This document shows positions 11,434 through 23,878 of a stretch of 64,000 bases of DNA, piece by piece. The notes beneath the pieces were generated by a model. The model made no database searches. It had not been told where the DNA came from and saw nothing but the letters and a program-made list of their open reading frames with translations. The stretch's first letter is position 1; the number at the start of each line of letters is the position of its first letter. The stretch comes from Silene latifolia (lineage: Eukaryota > Streptophyta > Magnoliopsida > Caryophyllales > Caryophyllaceae). The position numbers and the translations under genes were made by a program. The stretch is taken from assembly GCF_048544455.1 (NCBI RefSeq), contig NC_133530.1, positions 16,607,748 to 16,671,747 on the forward strand, read 5' to 3'.

Positions 11434-12344
11434 TAAAGGTCATAGATAAGTTCACTCAATACTTTTTCAACAGCCAACATCATTACACGAGGCCACGAGC
11501 CAACCCGACCAAAACCTAAAGAAAGCAAAAAAAAATTCTTGGCCACCTAATTGGACTGGCATAAGAACTTGTTTCCGGGAGGAGTTATGGTTAGACCTAA
11601 ATCAACCGAACCGGCGAGTCACGGGCTGATCATGATAACCCAACTGAGATTGGGTTGACCCGGCCCGACTTTTAGTCACCTCTATGCATGGGAATATATT
11701 TTTATTCAACCCTCTAATATGATTATTCAATTCATCATTTGCAGAATTTGTATCCTAGTTCCACCGTGGTCGGTCTCCATGCCAACCTGTTGAGAGTATG
11801 ATTAATCTAAGCAACATTTGTTTCATAGTCTCCTCCTACGAGTAGTTATTTTGTACTATCAAGTTGGCACAATAAAGCAAGTCTAACTAACTAACTCAAG
11901 TCACCAATTAACTACCGGAAAAACATCTTTACATTTTGATTTCATTTCACTATATATTTCCAAGTGGGTTATCTTTGCGTTACTACTTACTAATGACTAA
12001 AGTCAATCCCCAAAGTCAATCCCTAGATGCTACCATAAGTAAAGCCACCGTTTGTAACGCGGCACAAATTTATGACGCCTCAATCACAACCGATTAAAAT
12101 AATATTAAAAATAGGGGCTGGGTTGTTATGATATGTCACTAATCACTTTTTGTCATAAGCAACAAGGAAGACAAGCTAAAGTAACACAAAGCACCAAAGT
12201 TAACCTTTGACATTTTATTTTCCACCGTATCACCCAAAACACAAGCAGATCATCAAACCTTAAGAATCGAAGACATTGACGATGATAAATGTTTTTTAGA
12301 TTTCTTAACCATGACTCACAATCTCTTAATAATTGTAGTACATA

Positions 12345-13019
12345 TAGGGATGGCAATGGGTAGGGTCTGGGTAGGGTCCGCCTCGACCCAGACCCGACCC
12401 GAGATTTTCCCTTTGGACCCGTCCGACCTGCACCCGTAAGGGTCTAAAATTTGAGGACCCATACCCGGACCCTATGGGTAAGGGTAGGTGTCAAATCTAC
12501 CCATGGTCCGAGTTTGATCACTTTAAGAATAAGATTAATAATTTATATGGTCTATAATATTAAAAAAAAAAAAATCATACTACTTTAACATTATAAGTTT
12601 ATTAATCTGCCGTTAATGGTGGTTGTCGGTCGCCGGCTATTAGAGAGGTTGTTGTCAGTCGCGAATCAATGCTATTGTGGTGGTTTTCTTGTGTCAGTGA
12701 TGGAGTGGTGGTATTGTCAGAAGAGTTTGGTTGAGTTTTATCATTTTATGGGATAAGGGAAGAGGAAGAGACTTTAGTTTTGTTTCTGATCAGCGAGTAT
12801 GAATTGAGAAAAGTTGTAATTTTGATTTTTTTTCTTTAATAAAGGGTCTAAGGGTTGGGTATGGGTCTCATAACTTAGACCGGGGACCGGACCAAATATT
12901 TTCTTAAGACCCATACCCGACCCATACCCATTGGGTCTGAAAAATCGAGACCCATACCCGACCCATTAGGGTCCGACCCTCAGGGTCTGGGTCGGGTCCC
13001 CGACCCACTGCCATCCCTA
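12345..13019. mobile_element. hAT-like fold-back MITE with 8-bp duplication
   Basis: Inverted termini TAGGGATGGCAATGGG and CCCACTGCCATCCCTA are flanked by identical AGTACATA at 12337-12344 and 13020-13027. An 8-bp duplication points to the hAT superfamily. The arms are rich in GGGTCTGGGT and ACCCGACCC words. The interior (about 12540-12840) is AT-rich and non-coding. Confidence 0.85.
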
Positions 13020-13677
13020 AGTACATACACTATCTGCCTATATCATTAAAATTGCTCTAATTCAGTTTGGACCAAAATCTCTAACGACGAATTTAATAGC
13101 TGATCTAGGACTTTCGCGAGTCTCACCAACTATACTATAATAAGAGTTAAAGAAAATCGGGTGCTCTTTGAGTTACTCATTGATTCCGAAGTAAAGATCG
13201 AGTTGGACTTTTTTTTACTTAATCACCATATCTACAAGTCTACAACTTATGTCCTCGTCATAGAGCCTTTTATAAGCTACTTATTCACAATTAATTACAT
13301 TGACTATCTGTTTATACTATCTGTTTATATTAATTTGCTTGTTATTACGATTACCGATGAAGTGTCAAATTGTCACGTTTAACGTTAATAAAAAGAAAAC
13401 AAACATAACCAACATTTTTTGTCGTTGTCTAGGGGCGTCAGGTTGTAACAATGAAATGTGCATGGTCAAACTATTTAGGTCATCGTGATAATTTCCAGTT
13501 TAAGCGAACTTACCCTTCAAATTGCTAGCTGTTCATGCAGATATGTCATGCTGGATTTTACAAATCAAGTCAACGTTTTCATAATTTGTACTATTCGGTT
13601 AGTTAATAGTGGCGATTTTAGGAATTCAATAGCAGGGATGCAAAAAATTAACAGTTTTTAAGATCGGTAATGTTTAT

Positions 13678-14124
13678 GGGTCTGTTTGGTAAATGGTATA
13701 TTGACCAAATTTCAGCATATTTGAGAGGTTTAACATGTTTGACTTACGAATATGTTATTTAGAGCGTTTGGTTAATAGCATATTAAATTAGCATATTGGG
13801 GTCCAATATGCTATTTTGCAATATGCTGCTCCTACCAGCATATTAGGTTAGCGGATTAGAAAGAAAAAAATTTGCCTTCTTTAACCCCTTAAAAAATACT
13901 AACCTTCCTTTTATATATTTATTAAATAATTTGTGCATATCCTTATTTGTCATTTTAAAAATGTCTTACACAATATGCTAAGCTAAACCTGTCAATTACC
14001 AAACACCTCTAAGACAATTTGCTAAATAAATCTGCTAGTCAAACCTGTTAAATCATTCTGCTAGTCAAATCTGTTTTCTAAATCTGCTTCTGCTAATATT
14101 AATCCGCTGTTTACCAAACAAGGC
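13678..14124. mobile_element. Probable MITE with GTTTGGTAA inverted ends
   Basis: The left end GGGTCTGTTTGGTAAATGG is matched by the right end GTTTACCAAACAAGGC. Internal words CAGCATATT and TCTGCTAGTC are repeated. No certain target duplication was found, so the superfamily is not assigned. Confidence 0.55.
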
Positions 14125-14208
14125 ATATATATCATTAAGTCAAAATGATATAAATCGTTCAATAACTAGGTAAGTTATTTAAAGACGGTAATATTTGCAT
14201 TTCGTAAG

Positions 14209-14649
14209 TAGTAAGGCTGTAAACGAGTTGATTTGAGCTCGAGCTCTGGTAGTGGGCTTGGACCTGGCTCGAAATTTTTACCTCGACTCGAAGCTCATCA
14301 AGCCTAAATAATTGAAGCTTGAGCTCGACTCGAATTCAAATCGAGCTCGTTTTGTCATTATATTGTTTTCACTTTCTCACATTTTAATTTTACTAAAAAT
14401 ATATATTTAAAAAATATATATATACTTAAAAATTTAAAATAAAATTAATATTACAATATAAAAGTTATATAAAAAAATTATAAACATGCCCAACCAAGCT
14501 TCCGAGCCGAGCTTTGTTGAGCTCGGGCTCAGCTCGGTTCATATTCAGCCAAACTCAGCTCGAGCTCGGCTTAACCAAGTATGAGCCGAGCTTTTACCGA
14601 ACCAAGGGCTCGACGAGTCGGCTCAAATCATTTATAAATTATAACCCTA
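14209..14649. mobile_element. hAT-like MITE, GAGCTCG-rich
   Basis: The direct repeat TTCGTAAG is found at 14201-14208 and 14650-14657. The segment between them starts TAGTAAGGCTGTAAACGAG and ends AATTATAACCCTA, giving weakly matched inverted ends. The interior has many GAGCTCGAGC and GCTCGGCTC words that can pair across the element. From 14658 to 16010 I see only AT-rich intergenic DNA and small ORFs without recognisable content. Confidence 0.7.
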
Positions 14650-16019
14650 TTCGTAAGTAACAATTTGTAGATCGACCTCTTTATTCTATTCTATTGTTTT
14701 CCTGAAGTTAAAGAATGAGGTGTTTGCATTTATTAGTACCTAGCTCATTTACTAAATTTGAATGGTGTGTGAAATCTAGTTGCTCCCATGTTACAATTAA
14801 AACCAAGGAATACATTTATACTCTTTCCAATAATTTTAATAGAAGTATTATCAGCATAAATGCGTAATGCTTAAATAAAACGTAATAACGTATTTGCGTA
14901 CTACTCTACTCGTATATATACTTTCTATGATAAGCAACCGTGTTGCACAAAATTAAGCTCCCCCTTGTCATGTTGGCAACAATAACAATCAATAATTAAG
15001 TAATTAACCATGCAAAAAAGAACGTAGGAAATACATACTTTGTTGGAAAATTATCTTTTAAATATGAATTTCGAACCAACACTTGGATCATTATCAGATG
15101 ACCTGGAAATTTCATTGGGCGAGTCGCGGAATTATTCAACTTTTCTCAAGACGATTCACGTCCTCCCAATAAATCACAGAGAGTTCATAGCGTATCGTAC
15201 CCAGAATAAAACCCCAACTATAATTTTTACTATATATTTTAATTAATTTGTATTTTTAAAATTCATTTTTTGTTAAAATACATAACATACTGTATTTTAT
15301 TACTCCGTACGTACTAGAAGTATTTCTCATCAATTTGCATGTGAATTATCCTTTCGACACACGTTCATAGAACATGGCACCATACAGTGACAGAGTCAAG
15401 ATTTGAACTTAGGAGGGGCGAAAAATTTTAGGGGGGCGAACGACTAATTTCATAAGGTACACTCGAAAAAATTTCGAAAAATTTAACTAAAAACTTTGAA
15501 AATTTCATCCGCTAGGGGGGAGGAAGCGACCGCCTTTACTAGCCCCCCTAACTCCACTACTCGCACCATACCATGCATGCCAATTATAGAGAACACTAAA
15601 ATTCTTAAATCCTCACGTAACTTGCAAAGCCAACAATACATGGCACCGATTTTTCTCATCACCGATCATAATTTACGGACGGTATTTAGTAACATTCTTG
15701 TTGTATTTTATAGAGACGTTTAACAGTATACTGATATAATGTTTTTGGTGTGAAAATTTGATGTCGACAGGATTTAAATCTCTGCCACTTCTCATTAATA
15801 AAAAAGTTAACCAAATAATTTGGACTATAAAAAACAAGCTTATTAGATTCAACACTTTACTCACTCTCGTTGGCTCAAGAGATTGACTCGTTGGTTTTTG
15901 GAAGTTCTGTGTCAAGTAGTGGATGACTGGATGTTAATGTTGAAGTTCGTGTTCCGCAGTTTGTACGCCATCAACACACTATATTGCGTTAGTTTATGAT
16001 TTTGGTATAACTAGTTGTT

Positions 16020-16045
16020 GCACCGCGCCCTATAGGGCGCGGTGC
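16020..16045 (-). other. Helitron-type 3' terminal hairpin
   Basis: A 26-bp uninterrupted inverted repeat with a CCCTATAGGG centre, followed on the minus strand by AACAA and CTAG|T. In Helitrons this structure acts as the terminator of rolling-circle transposition. Confidence 0.7.
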
Positions 16046-19000
16046 CCCAATTTGGTGAAATGCTTAGTGGAAGTCGCTTTGTGCTGTAGCATTTGAAACG
16101 GTTGTTTGACGTGACAGTGTTGTTTTTGAAAGCACGAATTATTTGGAAAGCATTGATAGTTTGTTTGTTTAAAATGAAGTGGGTTATTTGCTCTTAATTT
16201 GCAAGCTGAGTCTGATCTGGAGGGGAACATAAGTTGTGGGGCAGTAACAATTGTTTGGTGAAAGCCATAGTCTATAATGGTAAGTAGCACGAAATTTACA
16301 GTACATGTGATTTTTACAACAAAAAACCATTAGTTTGACACATTTAAGATCAAAGCTACATTAGAGTGCTCGAAGTACACTATCAAAAACATTGTGGTTT
16401 TGCATTGACAAGCACCCTTGATTGTGGTCTTTCTGCAAATGATACTTGGACGTAGTCCAAAGTTGCTGGGAGATAGGGTGCATCATAGTGAGTACCAACC
16501 CAGAGATGGGGATGATCTTGCCGGTTCCTGTTAAAGAACCAGTTCATAAAGTAGCGTTCTTTTATATCGAACATGTTTTGTAATTTAAATGCGGACCTTT
16601 GTTATGATCATATGGGTTATATGGAATGATGGGAATAATTTTATGCATGCTGTAACTACTAATCCACAATATATGTCAGATGAAAAGTTACTTACATAGG
16701 TACTGGGAGGCAAATACATCAAATGAGAACAAAATGGAGTTTACTTCTCATAAACTCGTCTGGCAGCCACCCCCTTGTGATTTCTGGAAAGTGAGAAACA
16801 CACAACTCATTATATGAATCTTAAAGATCACAGCTCGAGCAACTATGTTAGCGGTTAGTTATCAACTACCACCTACAGTGCAGCGTAGAAACATTAAATG
16901 AATCAGATTTGCATGCAGCTCTTTTGAGTATGAGCGACTGATATGGCTACCCCACCACAATGAATACATGTTTTTACTTCACGATCGCAACAAGGCTCGT
17001 GTTATCAGCCCCGGTCAAACTACATCAACCACCCTGGAGTCTCATCGCATTAAGTAAATGGCCAAACTAAAAAGATCATGTTAAAACCAATATTTAGTCC
17101 TCAATAATACAGCAATAGTATACACAATGGTACCAAATTATGTATATGGAACCAGACAATACTAAGTGGAAAAAAGTCACTTACGGAAAGATCAAATATT
17201 AAAACTTACCAATGAAACGAAAGATCTAAGAGGTATAACGTCCACTCCACTCCTCCCCTCACCGATTTCGTATTTCCAATCACACGACAAAAAAACACAA
17301 ATTCCTAAGTAATATTTACCAAATTTAACGCCTTTGCAAAATTATACATCAAATTATGTACTTAGCATCATCAAAGCATTATAATCAGAACAGCCTAACT
17401 AACATCAACTATATAAATTAAACAAAGATAGGAGGAACTGAGATGGTGTTTTGGGATTGAAAGTGGAGAATAGATAGGAGAATATGAGAATTTAATTGAG
17501 TAGAAATGAGCAATGGAGAGGAGAAGAGGAGAAGAGGAGAAATGAGTGGGTGGCAGTGAAAAGTAAAAGTGGGCAAGTGGGCACCTGACCAGAGCGCGAG
17601 ACATTGTTATAAGAACAATTACTGTATCTTTAAACTGGGATGAGTGCTAAGCGCCCTGAAAACCTTCATCCACACAGCCTATGTTACAGATTAATAAGCT
17701 TCGTCCCTATATCCAGGTGTAACAAATAGGCATGCAAGGGAAACAAATAACGGACAAATATATAAGTCATAAATTACATGTAAAAGTGCATGCATAGAAG
17801 AATGGGTAAGCACTTACATAATTAAGAGTTGTCGGAAACAAAGTGTCCGCACAACAGCAAAACATCACCACGGCTTCATATAATAATTCAAGAACTCGCC
17901 GTCAACTATAAAAGGCCAATCATGCTACACCATCGCCATCTCTACATAAACATATAACATAGATGAAGATCTTTACCACGCCAACCAAACAACGCACTCA
18001 TCCCTGGTGTATTGCCCTCAAATAAGAGAGAACAAATAGCCATCTGCTGGGCAACTGCAGCACACAGAGAGCACTGTGCTTACCCACCCAAGGAGATTTT
18101 CCAACAACCAAATTAATCGAGATGTTGCTTGTTTAACAGATTTGGACGGAGGTGACATTAAACTGATGACAGGAAAGACGAACAAATGCACTTCACAGAG
18201 GTTGAATGCAGCTTTCCTCACAATAGTAATTAATTAAAATCAGACTTTTATGAGACACGGGAATGTAAGTAGGTCATACACAAGGACAAAAGGTTTGATG
18301 TAACATTCGCCCAAAAAAATATCAGGAGATGTATTGTTTTCAAACTCCCCTAAGATTTGCAGAAGCCTTCAGTCTTGAGGATTTTTGGGATTGGTCCTAT
18401 TTTAGGCGATTAACCTATCTTTCTTTCCTTATCGAAAGAACAAACGCTATACCGTGAGATCTCCTTGCAAGACATTTTTAGCTTCAAAGTCTAATATGGG
18501 TATCCCATGACTACGAAGACATGTTTTGACTCCCCGATCAAAACAAGGCCTTCATTACCAACGCGGCCTCAGTACCCTGAATTCTCGCCCACCATCTAGT
18601 AGGTAGAGTTCAATTACATGTTGTGTACATTTCATGGCTATATGGTGTAATATAAAGTTACAATTCGACCCCGCCACGGCCACCAATCACCACAGTCAAG
18701 CAGTTTAACTCATAACATCAGGACATTGAACCGAAGTCGGTGTTTAAAACTTATAAACGACGACTTCGAAAAAATAATAGCAATAAACATAACCTAATAG
18801 CGAATCACTCAAAATCAAACAATAAACATGCAATTAAGCAGCTCCTGGAAAAATGATCAATGTTTAGAAAATTAGATAAACCCTAATCACAATACAACTC
18901 GATCAACCTTTCCACACACCCCGATGAACCCAACCAAACTACTCACAACATTCTAAGCCTCGATATCAGAATACTTTTTCTTCACATCCTAACTCTTATA

Positions 19001-19955
19001 CTGTCTATCTAGCAATTATCCCTCCGGCGAAAATCTCACTCTTCGATATACATCATTTTCAACACTACCTCTTCTGAAAAAAAAAATCAAATTAAGAATA
19101 AAATAAAGAGCAACTGAAAAGGCGATATTGGGACACTTCTCACGCCTTCAGCTTCATACCCGTGGCAAAACTGTAGTCCGATTTTATGAGGAAATAATAC
19201 TGAGTACTTAAGAAGCAGAGAACTCTAAAAGCTATGTCTAATCATCATAAGTAAATAACCTCCATTCGTCTTTGATATCAAGTCTAGACCAACTCAACTT
19301 CGATAATAATAATAATCAGTTACAATACTCCTTCCCCCAAAAGGTTAATAAAAAGAACCATGATTTCACTCAAATAAATACATGATGCCATACATGGAGA
19401 ACATCAAAGATAACTATTTTGCCATAGAACACGACAAGTAACAAATTAGCCTCCAGCCCTACACACAACTTCCTTATTAACTTAAGATATCATATAATGC
19501 TTGTCCATTATTAAGGATCGGGCGGTTAAATTCCCCTTTGAAAACGCTGTGGAAACTCCAGTTTAGATTTAAATATCTAATTACATTAGGATTCAGCCAC
19601 ATTAACTAAAACAGTGGGAAATTTGTGGTACACTAAATGATATTGTGTAGAAATTAGCCTACCAATCAGTCCGTTTTTTCAGAAGGCTTTAATCCAGTCA
19701 GAATAAATCAAAATGGCAAACCTAATAGTCAGCATTTTTAATAATCGTAGATATGGAGTGATAGTTCAATGCAATTTTCATTATTGTTTAATTTGAAAAC
19801 AACCGTCATTATGTTTTGCACCGGCATGTAAAGCTGCATGCTTTCGATCCCTCATATTTTATTATACGCATGAGCACTTGATGCAATGGAAGAAGATACA
19901 ATCCAGAAAAAAATGCTTTACAAATAGCTAATGGCTTAATAGCTGAAGTGTGTAC

Positions 19956-20197
19956 CTCTTCTACATGAGCAAAACCCTTGGGAAGATTAGCGGTAATAAT
20001 TGCTTGCCAAATTTTTTGCCCTCTGAAGTACATCAGGGAGGTCTATTCATTGTAATGGCAATATTATAGAAAAACATTGTAAGTTATAGAAACTGATAAC
20101 TGTGGTTAAGTTTATAAATTTTACCCCATTGTCGAACTTGGAATCTCCAGCAAAGGAAACTCCATCACAATATTTCACTCTGTTCCAATTATAAAAT
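19956..20197 (-). pseudogene. Pectin acetylesterase gene fragment (two exons)
   Basis: Exon a (20125-20197, after ATCAG) encodes [20 protein letters not shown] and then FDNG, ending at GGG|GTAAAA. Exon b (19956-20042, after AATAG) encodes TSLMYFRGQKIWQAIITANL followed by PKGFAHVEE, ending GAG|GTACAC. The phases join. These match the conserved core of plant pectin acetylesterases (NOTUM-like esterases that remove acetyl groups from cell-wall pectin), just ahead of the catalytic GCSAGG serine segment. That segment is not found downstream in 18.0-19.9 kb, and no signal peptide or N-terminal exons were found to the right. It is therefore a captured or decayed fragment, lying inside the probable Helitron. 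Confidence 0.8.
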
Positions 20198-20320
20198 CTG
20201 ATCGTTATAACAATGAAGCATATATATTACAGAGTCAAAAAAGACAAAGACCTAAGACAACCAACCAAAATTGCATTAAGATTCTCATGTTATTATATGT
20301 TTACAAGCACTTAGAACATA

Positions 20321-20606
20321 CTCCCTCCAATTTTCTTATATCTTCCCTCTTTCCTTTTTCACACAAGTTTGATTATCTTCCCTCTTTCCTTTTTTGGTAA
20401 GTTTCATTCATTTTTTATTAATTTCTCTCTCCTAAAAAATTAACAACTCTCATTACTTTATCTATTCTTTATTCATCATTCATTCTTTATTATTTTCTCT
20501 CACCTATAAATTTCACAACTTACAATAATTTATTCTACTTTATTCCTTCTTTCTTCCCCTTTCTTAATTTTTGTGCCCAAAAGAAAGGGGAAGATACAAG
20601 AAACAA
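20321..20606. mobile_element. Stowaway-like repeat, one end eroded
   Basis: The left end reads CTCCCTCCAATTTTCTTATA after TA. The right side ends in AAAGGGGAAGATACAAGAAA, which is a partial inverted match, but the GGAGGGAG tip is missing. TCTTCCCTCTTTCCTTTTT is repeated internally. Confidence 0.45.
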
Positions 20607-20770
20607 TGATAACCAGCAAACATCATATTTTTGCGGTCCTCGATTGTGTTCATTTAACACTCTTTTTCTAGTAAAAAATTTCCAAGGAAACTTTCTTCAG
20701 CAATAATTAGTAAAATATGGGGTGTTAATAATTAGTAATGACAAATGATACAAATAAATATAGTACTATC

Positions 20771-21674
20771 CAGGGTTTTAAATCTCGGTATCGGTCGCGA
20801 TCGCGGTCGCGGTCACGGTGTCGCGGAATCGGTCTGAACCGCTTGTCGCGGACCATAAATCGCTCGTCGTGATGTTTTTTTTGTTTTACAAGGTTTTTTG
20901 GCTATATTTAATATCCATTATATTTCTGATGTTATATTATGGCTAAATATCTCACAAACAACATTTTAAAATACTATAATTAAGAAATAGTGATTAAAAT
21001 AGTTTTTTTTTGAAGTTGTATTATGTAGGTGTTTAAATGACTCCATATGAATATGAGAGTGACTAAAACCAAACAATAGACTGAAAAAAAGTTACTTTAC
21101 CCACCCACCCATTGATCACTCCATCCATAAACTGACAAGTGGCACACTGGCACCCACCCAACAAACTTACAACTTCCACGTCTCAATTTACTTTCACCAG
21201 TCACCATATATCTACAAAAACAATTTACTCTCACCTTTTTTATACAATTCCAACTCTTCCATCAGTCATCAATCATCACATTAATTATTAATCAAAAGAA
21301 AAAACAAGAGTCGTTGATTCCCTTTCAGGTCCTTCATCCCCATCTTTCATCTCCTTCATCTATGATTCGAAGTCTCCACAACTTCGTCCCTTTCATCTCC
21401 TTCATCCCCATGATTGGGGTTCACGACCAGCACCATCTCCCAGCTTGTACAGTACTCAAAATCATTTTTTAAGGTGAGTATTAAAAAATCTCGGTTGATC
21501 ATATCGGTCGTATCGGAACGAGTAGGGCGATACCCGAGTCAACTCGCTCAACTCGGCTGATTTTGCCCCCTTTTATAAATGGCCGATAAATCTCGGTGTA
21601 TCGTGACTCGGCAACCATCGAGACCGATACTTCTCGGCCGATACGAGACGTATCGGGCGAGTTTTTAAACCCTG
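20771..21674. mobile_element. Non-autonomous hAT element with 8-bp duplication
   Basis: The termini CAGGGTTTTAAATCTCGG and the reverse complement of GAGTTTTTAAACCCTG are flanked by exact GTACTATC copies at 20763-20770 and 21675-21682. Subterminal regions are rich in GATCGCGGTCGCGGTC and TATCGGTCGTATCGG words. The interior (about 21060-21460) contains a CATCTCCTTCATC repeat but no transposase. Confidence 0.88.
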
Positions 21675-23878
21675 GTACTATCCTTATAACAGAATAACAG
21701 GGGTGATATGTTCTTCGCTTACCTGAAACTCAGAAATAGGAATGTCCTAATGAGATCATAGCATGAGAGCCCGTCTTCGTCATAACCCATGTCGATTTAA
21801 AAGCGAATGACTGCAGGAATACGAAATAAACTTTGATCAAAAACAGAGTCGAAGACCCTTCCTAATATAGAAACAGGGAAGAATAACATATTCAAAACAA
21901 AGGATAGAGCAATGGCCTTATAACTCTTTACTCTTTCTTCTACACCTGAAACAGGTGATATCATGGCTATGTCCTTATGCATCTTGATCTTTAATCAAAA
22001 GCCCATGCACTAATATTAACGTGTGCATGGAGATTAAAAGAAAGACCTTGTAGAATATGTCTTATATCTAGCAAGTCTAATTCCTATAATTTTAATTCAT
22101 CCATTGTCCCCATCTAATCTTATTCACCATTTTACGCAATTAAATTAAGAACTGATAATCACCAGGAATGCAATACCAAAAATAAAGAAACAATAATCAA
22201 TACATGGTTGGACAGAACCTGGCCTAAGATTGTAGACGCCAACCTCGAAGCTTTAAATTCATCAGAATGGCTTTGGCTCTATTGCTTCAACTTCAGCTCG
22301 TTTCGCGTTGTAAATCACAAATGTGGGCACTATAACCAGAAAAAGATAATTAAGATTATAAAAAAAAAGAGGAGAAAGATGAAGGAATCGAGTGAGCGAA
22401 TTAAATTAGAAGGAGAAATGAGTAGGAGATGATGACAATTAGTATCGAACCCAAAAAAGGTAGGAGTTGTACTGGATCACATTAACATTTCATGAATATA
22501 CAATCAATACAAACTACACTAACAAGCCATCACTATACCTAAATTGAATTACCACATGTTCTCGTTTAAGACGATACTATCCATCTTAAGACTAAGACGG
22601 GTCAAGTACATACCACCAAAAGTAACATAATTAAACATCCAAATGACGTAAATCTAACAACTCGTGTTGTTAAAGCGTAAAAGCGGCTATAAAACTTAGC
22701 TTAGGGCTTGATCAGAGGTACAACAGCTACTGGAAAAACACATAATCATGTCTTCTCTTTTGAGCCCAAATTATTGCAATACAATCAAATTAAACCGAAA
22801 AACTAAACCTCAATGTATTTAATTCACATTCAATAATAAACATTTAACTGCAGCATCAATGGCTTAATTAAGCTCAAGTTACCTCTTAACTTAGCTGACG
22901 TTGGCGAGAGATCGCCAACGTAATCACCACCCCCGTCCTCAACAACTGCAGGCGCACCCACAAAAAATACCACCAATAAGAATTACCGGAAAATGCAAAC
23001 GGAGATTAAAAAGCACACTTAACATCAGGAAGGAGAGTATTCAGAGTAGGTGGATGTTGATTAAGTGAGGGATGAGATCATGTAAATTCTTAACGATTTA
23101 ATTGGAATGATCTTTGCATCTAATTAGTGAAAACAACAATAGCAATCGTAGAATCGCTAAATAATAAAACGAAAACGATACAGACCTCACTAATAAAACT
23201 TGGAAGCAATCAAACCCAAAGAACATAATAGTACCACAGTAGAACAAAGCTCCAAACGTAAGTCCTTCAATTAACAAATAGACAACTTTTCTGGTAACAT
23301 TAATAATTAATACTCAATTATAATCAAGCAGAGGGGATCAATAATCCATCTCAATAGGTAAAAGTAATATGAATAACCCAGAATTTTCAATTTGCCCAAA
23401 TTATTGCATGCAATCAATTTAAACCTTTAAAAAGGCCAAATCATTGCATGAAATCAATTTAAACCCAGAAGAAACGAAACCCTAAAATTATTTAAATTAA
23501 CTCCCAATCAATAATCCATTTAGGAAGATAAAAGTAATATGAATAGGCAATTCACCTGTGATTGATCTAGAAATTAACTGCCGTTACGACACCTGAAGAC
23601 CACCATTGCTGCGAAGAGGAGTGATGTAACGCCTCAAGAATTGGTGATGAATTGGTGAATTAATGATCCGTATTCGATGCAAAGAAAGAATGAATTTGAT
23701 ACAGGGACAGAGGAAAGAGGGGGAAGTGAGGGGTGGAGGGAAAGACAACTGATATAGAGAGAGGAGGGGCAAAAGGGGAAGAAATCATCATAGTTACTGT
23801 TCTGGCTACAGTAACCAGACTCTAGACTTTTTAAAGGGTATGGATAAGTGCATTTGACCCGCTTACCTATATAAGAAT

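Larger units (their letters stand above)
16011..23870 (-). mobile_element. Probable Helitron (3' end on minus strand) with captured gene fragments
   Basis: Read on the minus strand, position 16011 is the end of a CTAG followed by T. Seven bases upstream of the end is a 26-bp perfect palindrome (16020-16045, centred on CCCTATAGGG). A GC-rich hairpin a few bases before CTAG-T is the Helitron 3' signature. The 5' end is not proven; a TCTTATATAGG sequence read from about 23875 is only a candidate. The tract holds no full gene but carries spliced pectin acetylesterase exons (19956-20197), an inserted hAT element (20771-21674) and unrecognised ORF remnants such as 16383-16574 (minus), as expected of a gene-capturing Helitron. 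The left end is much better supported than the extent. Confidence 0.5.
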
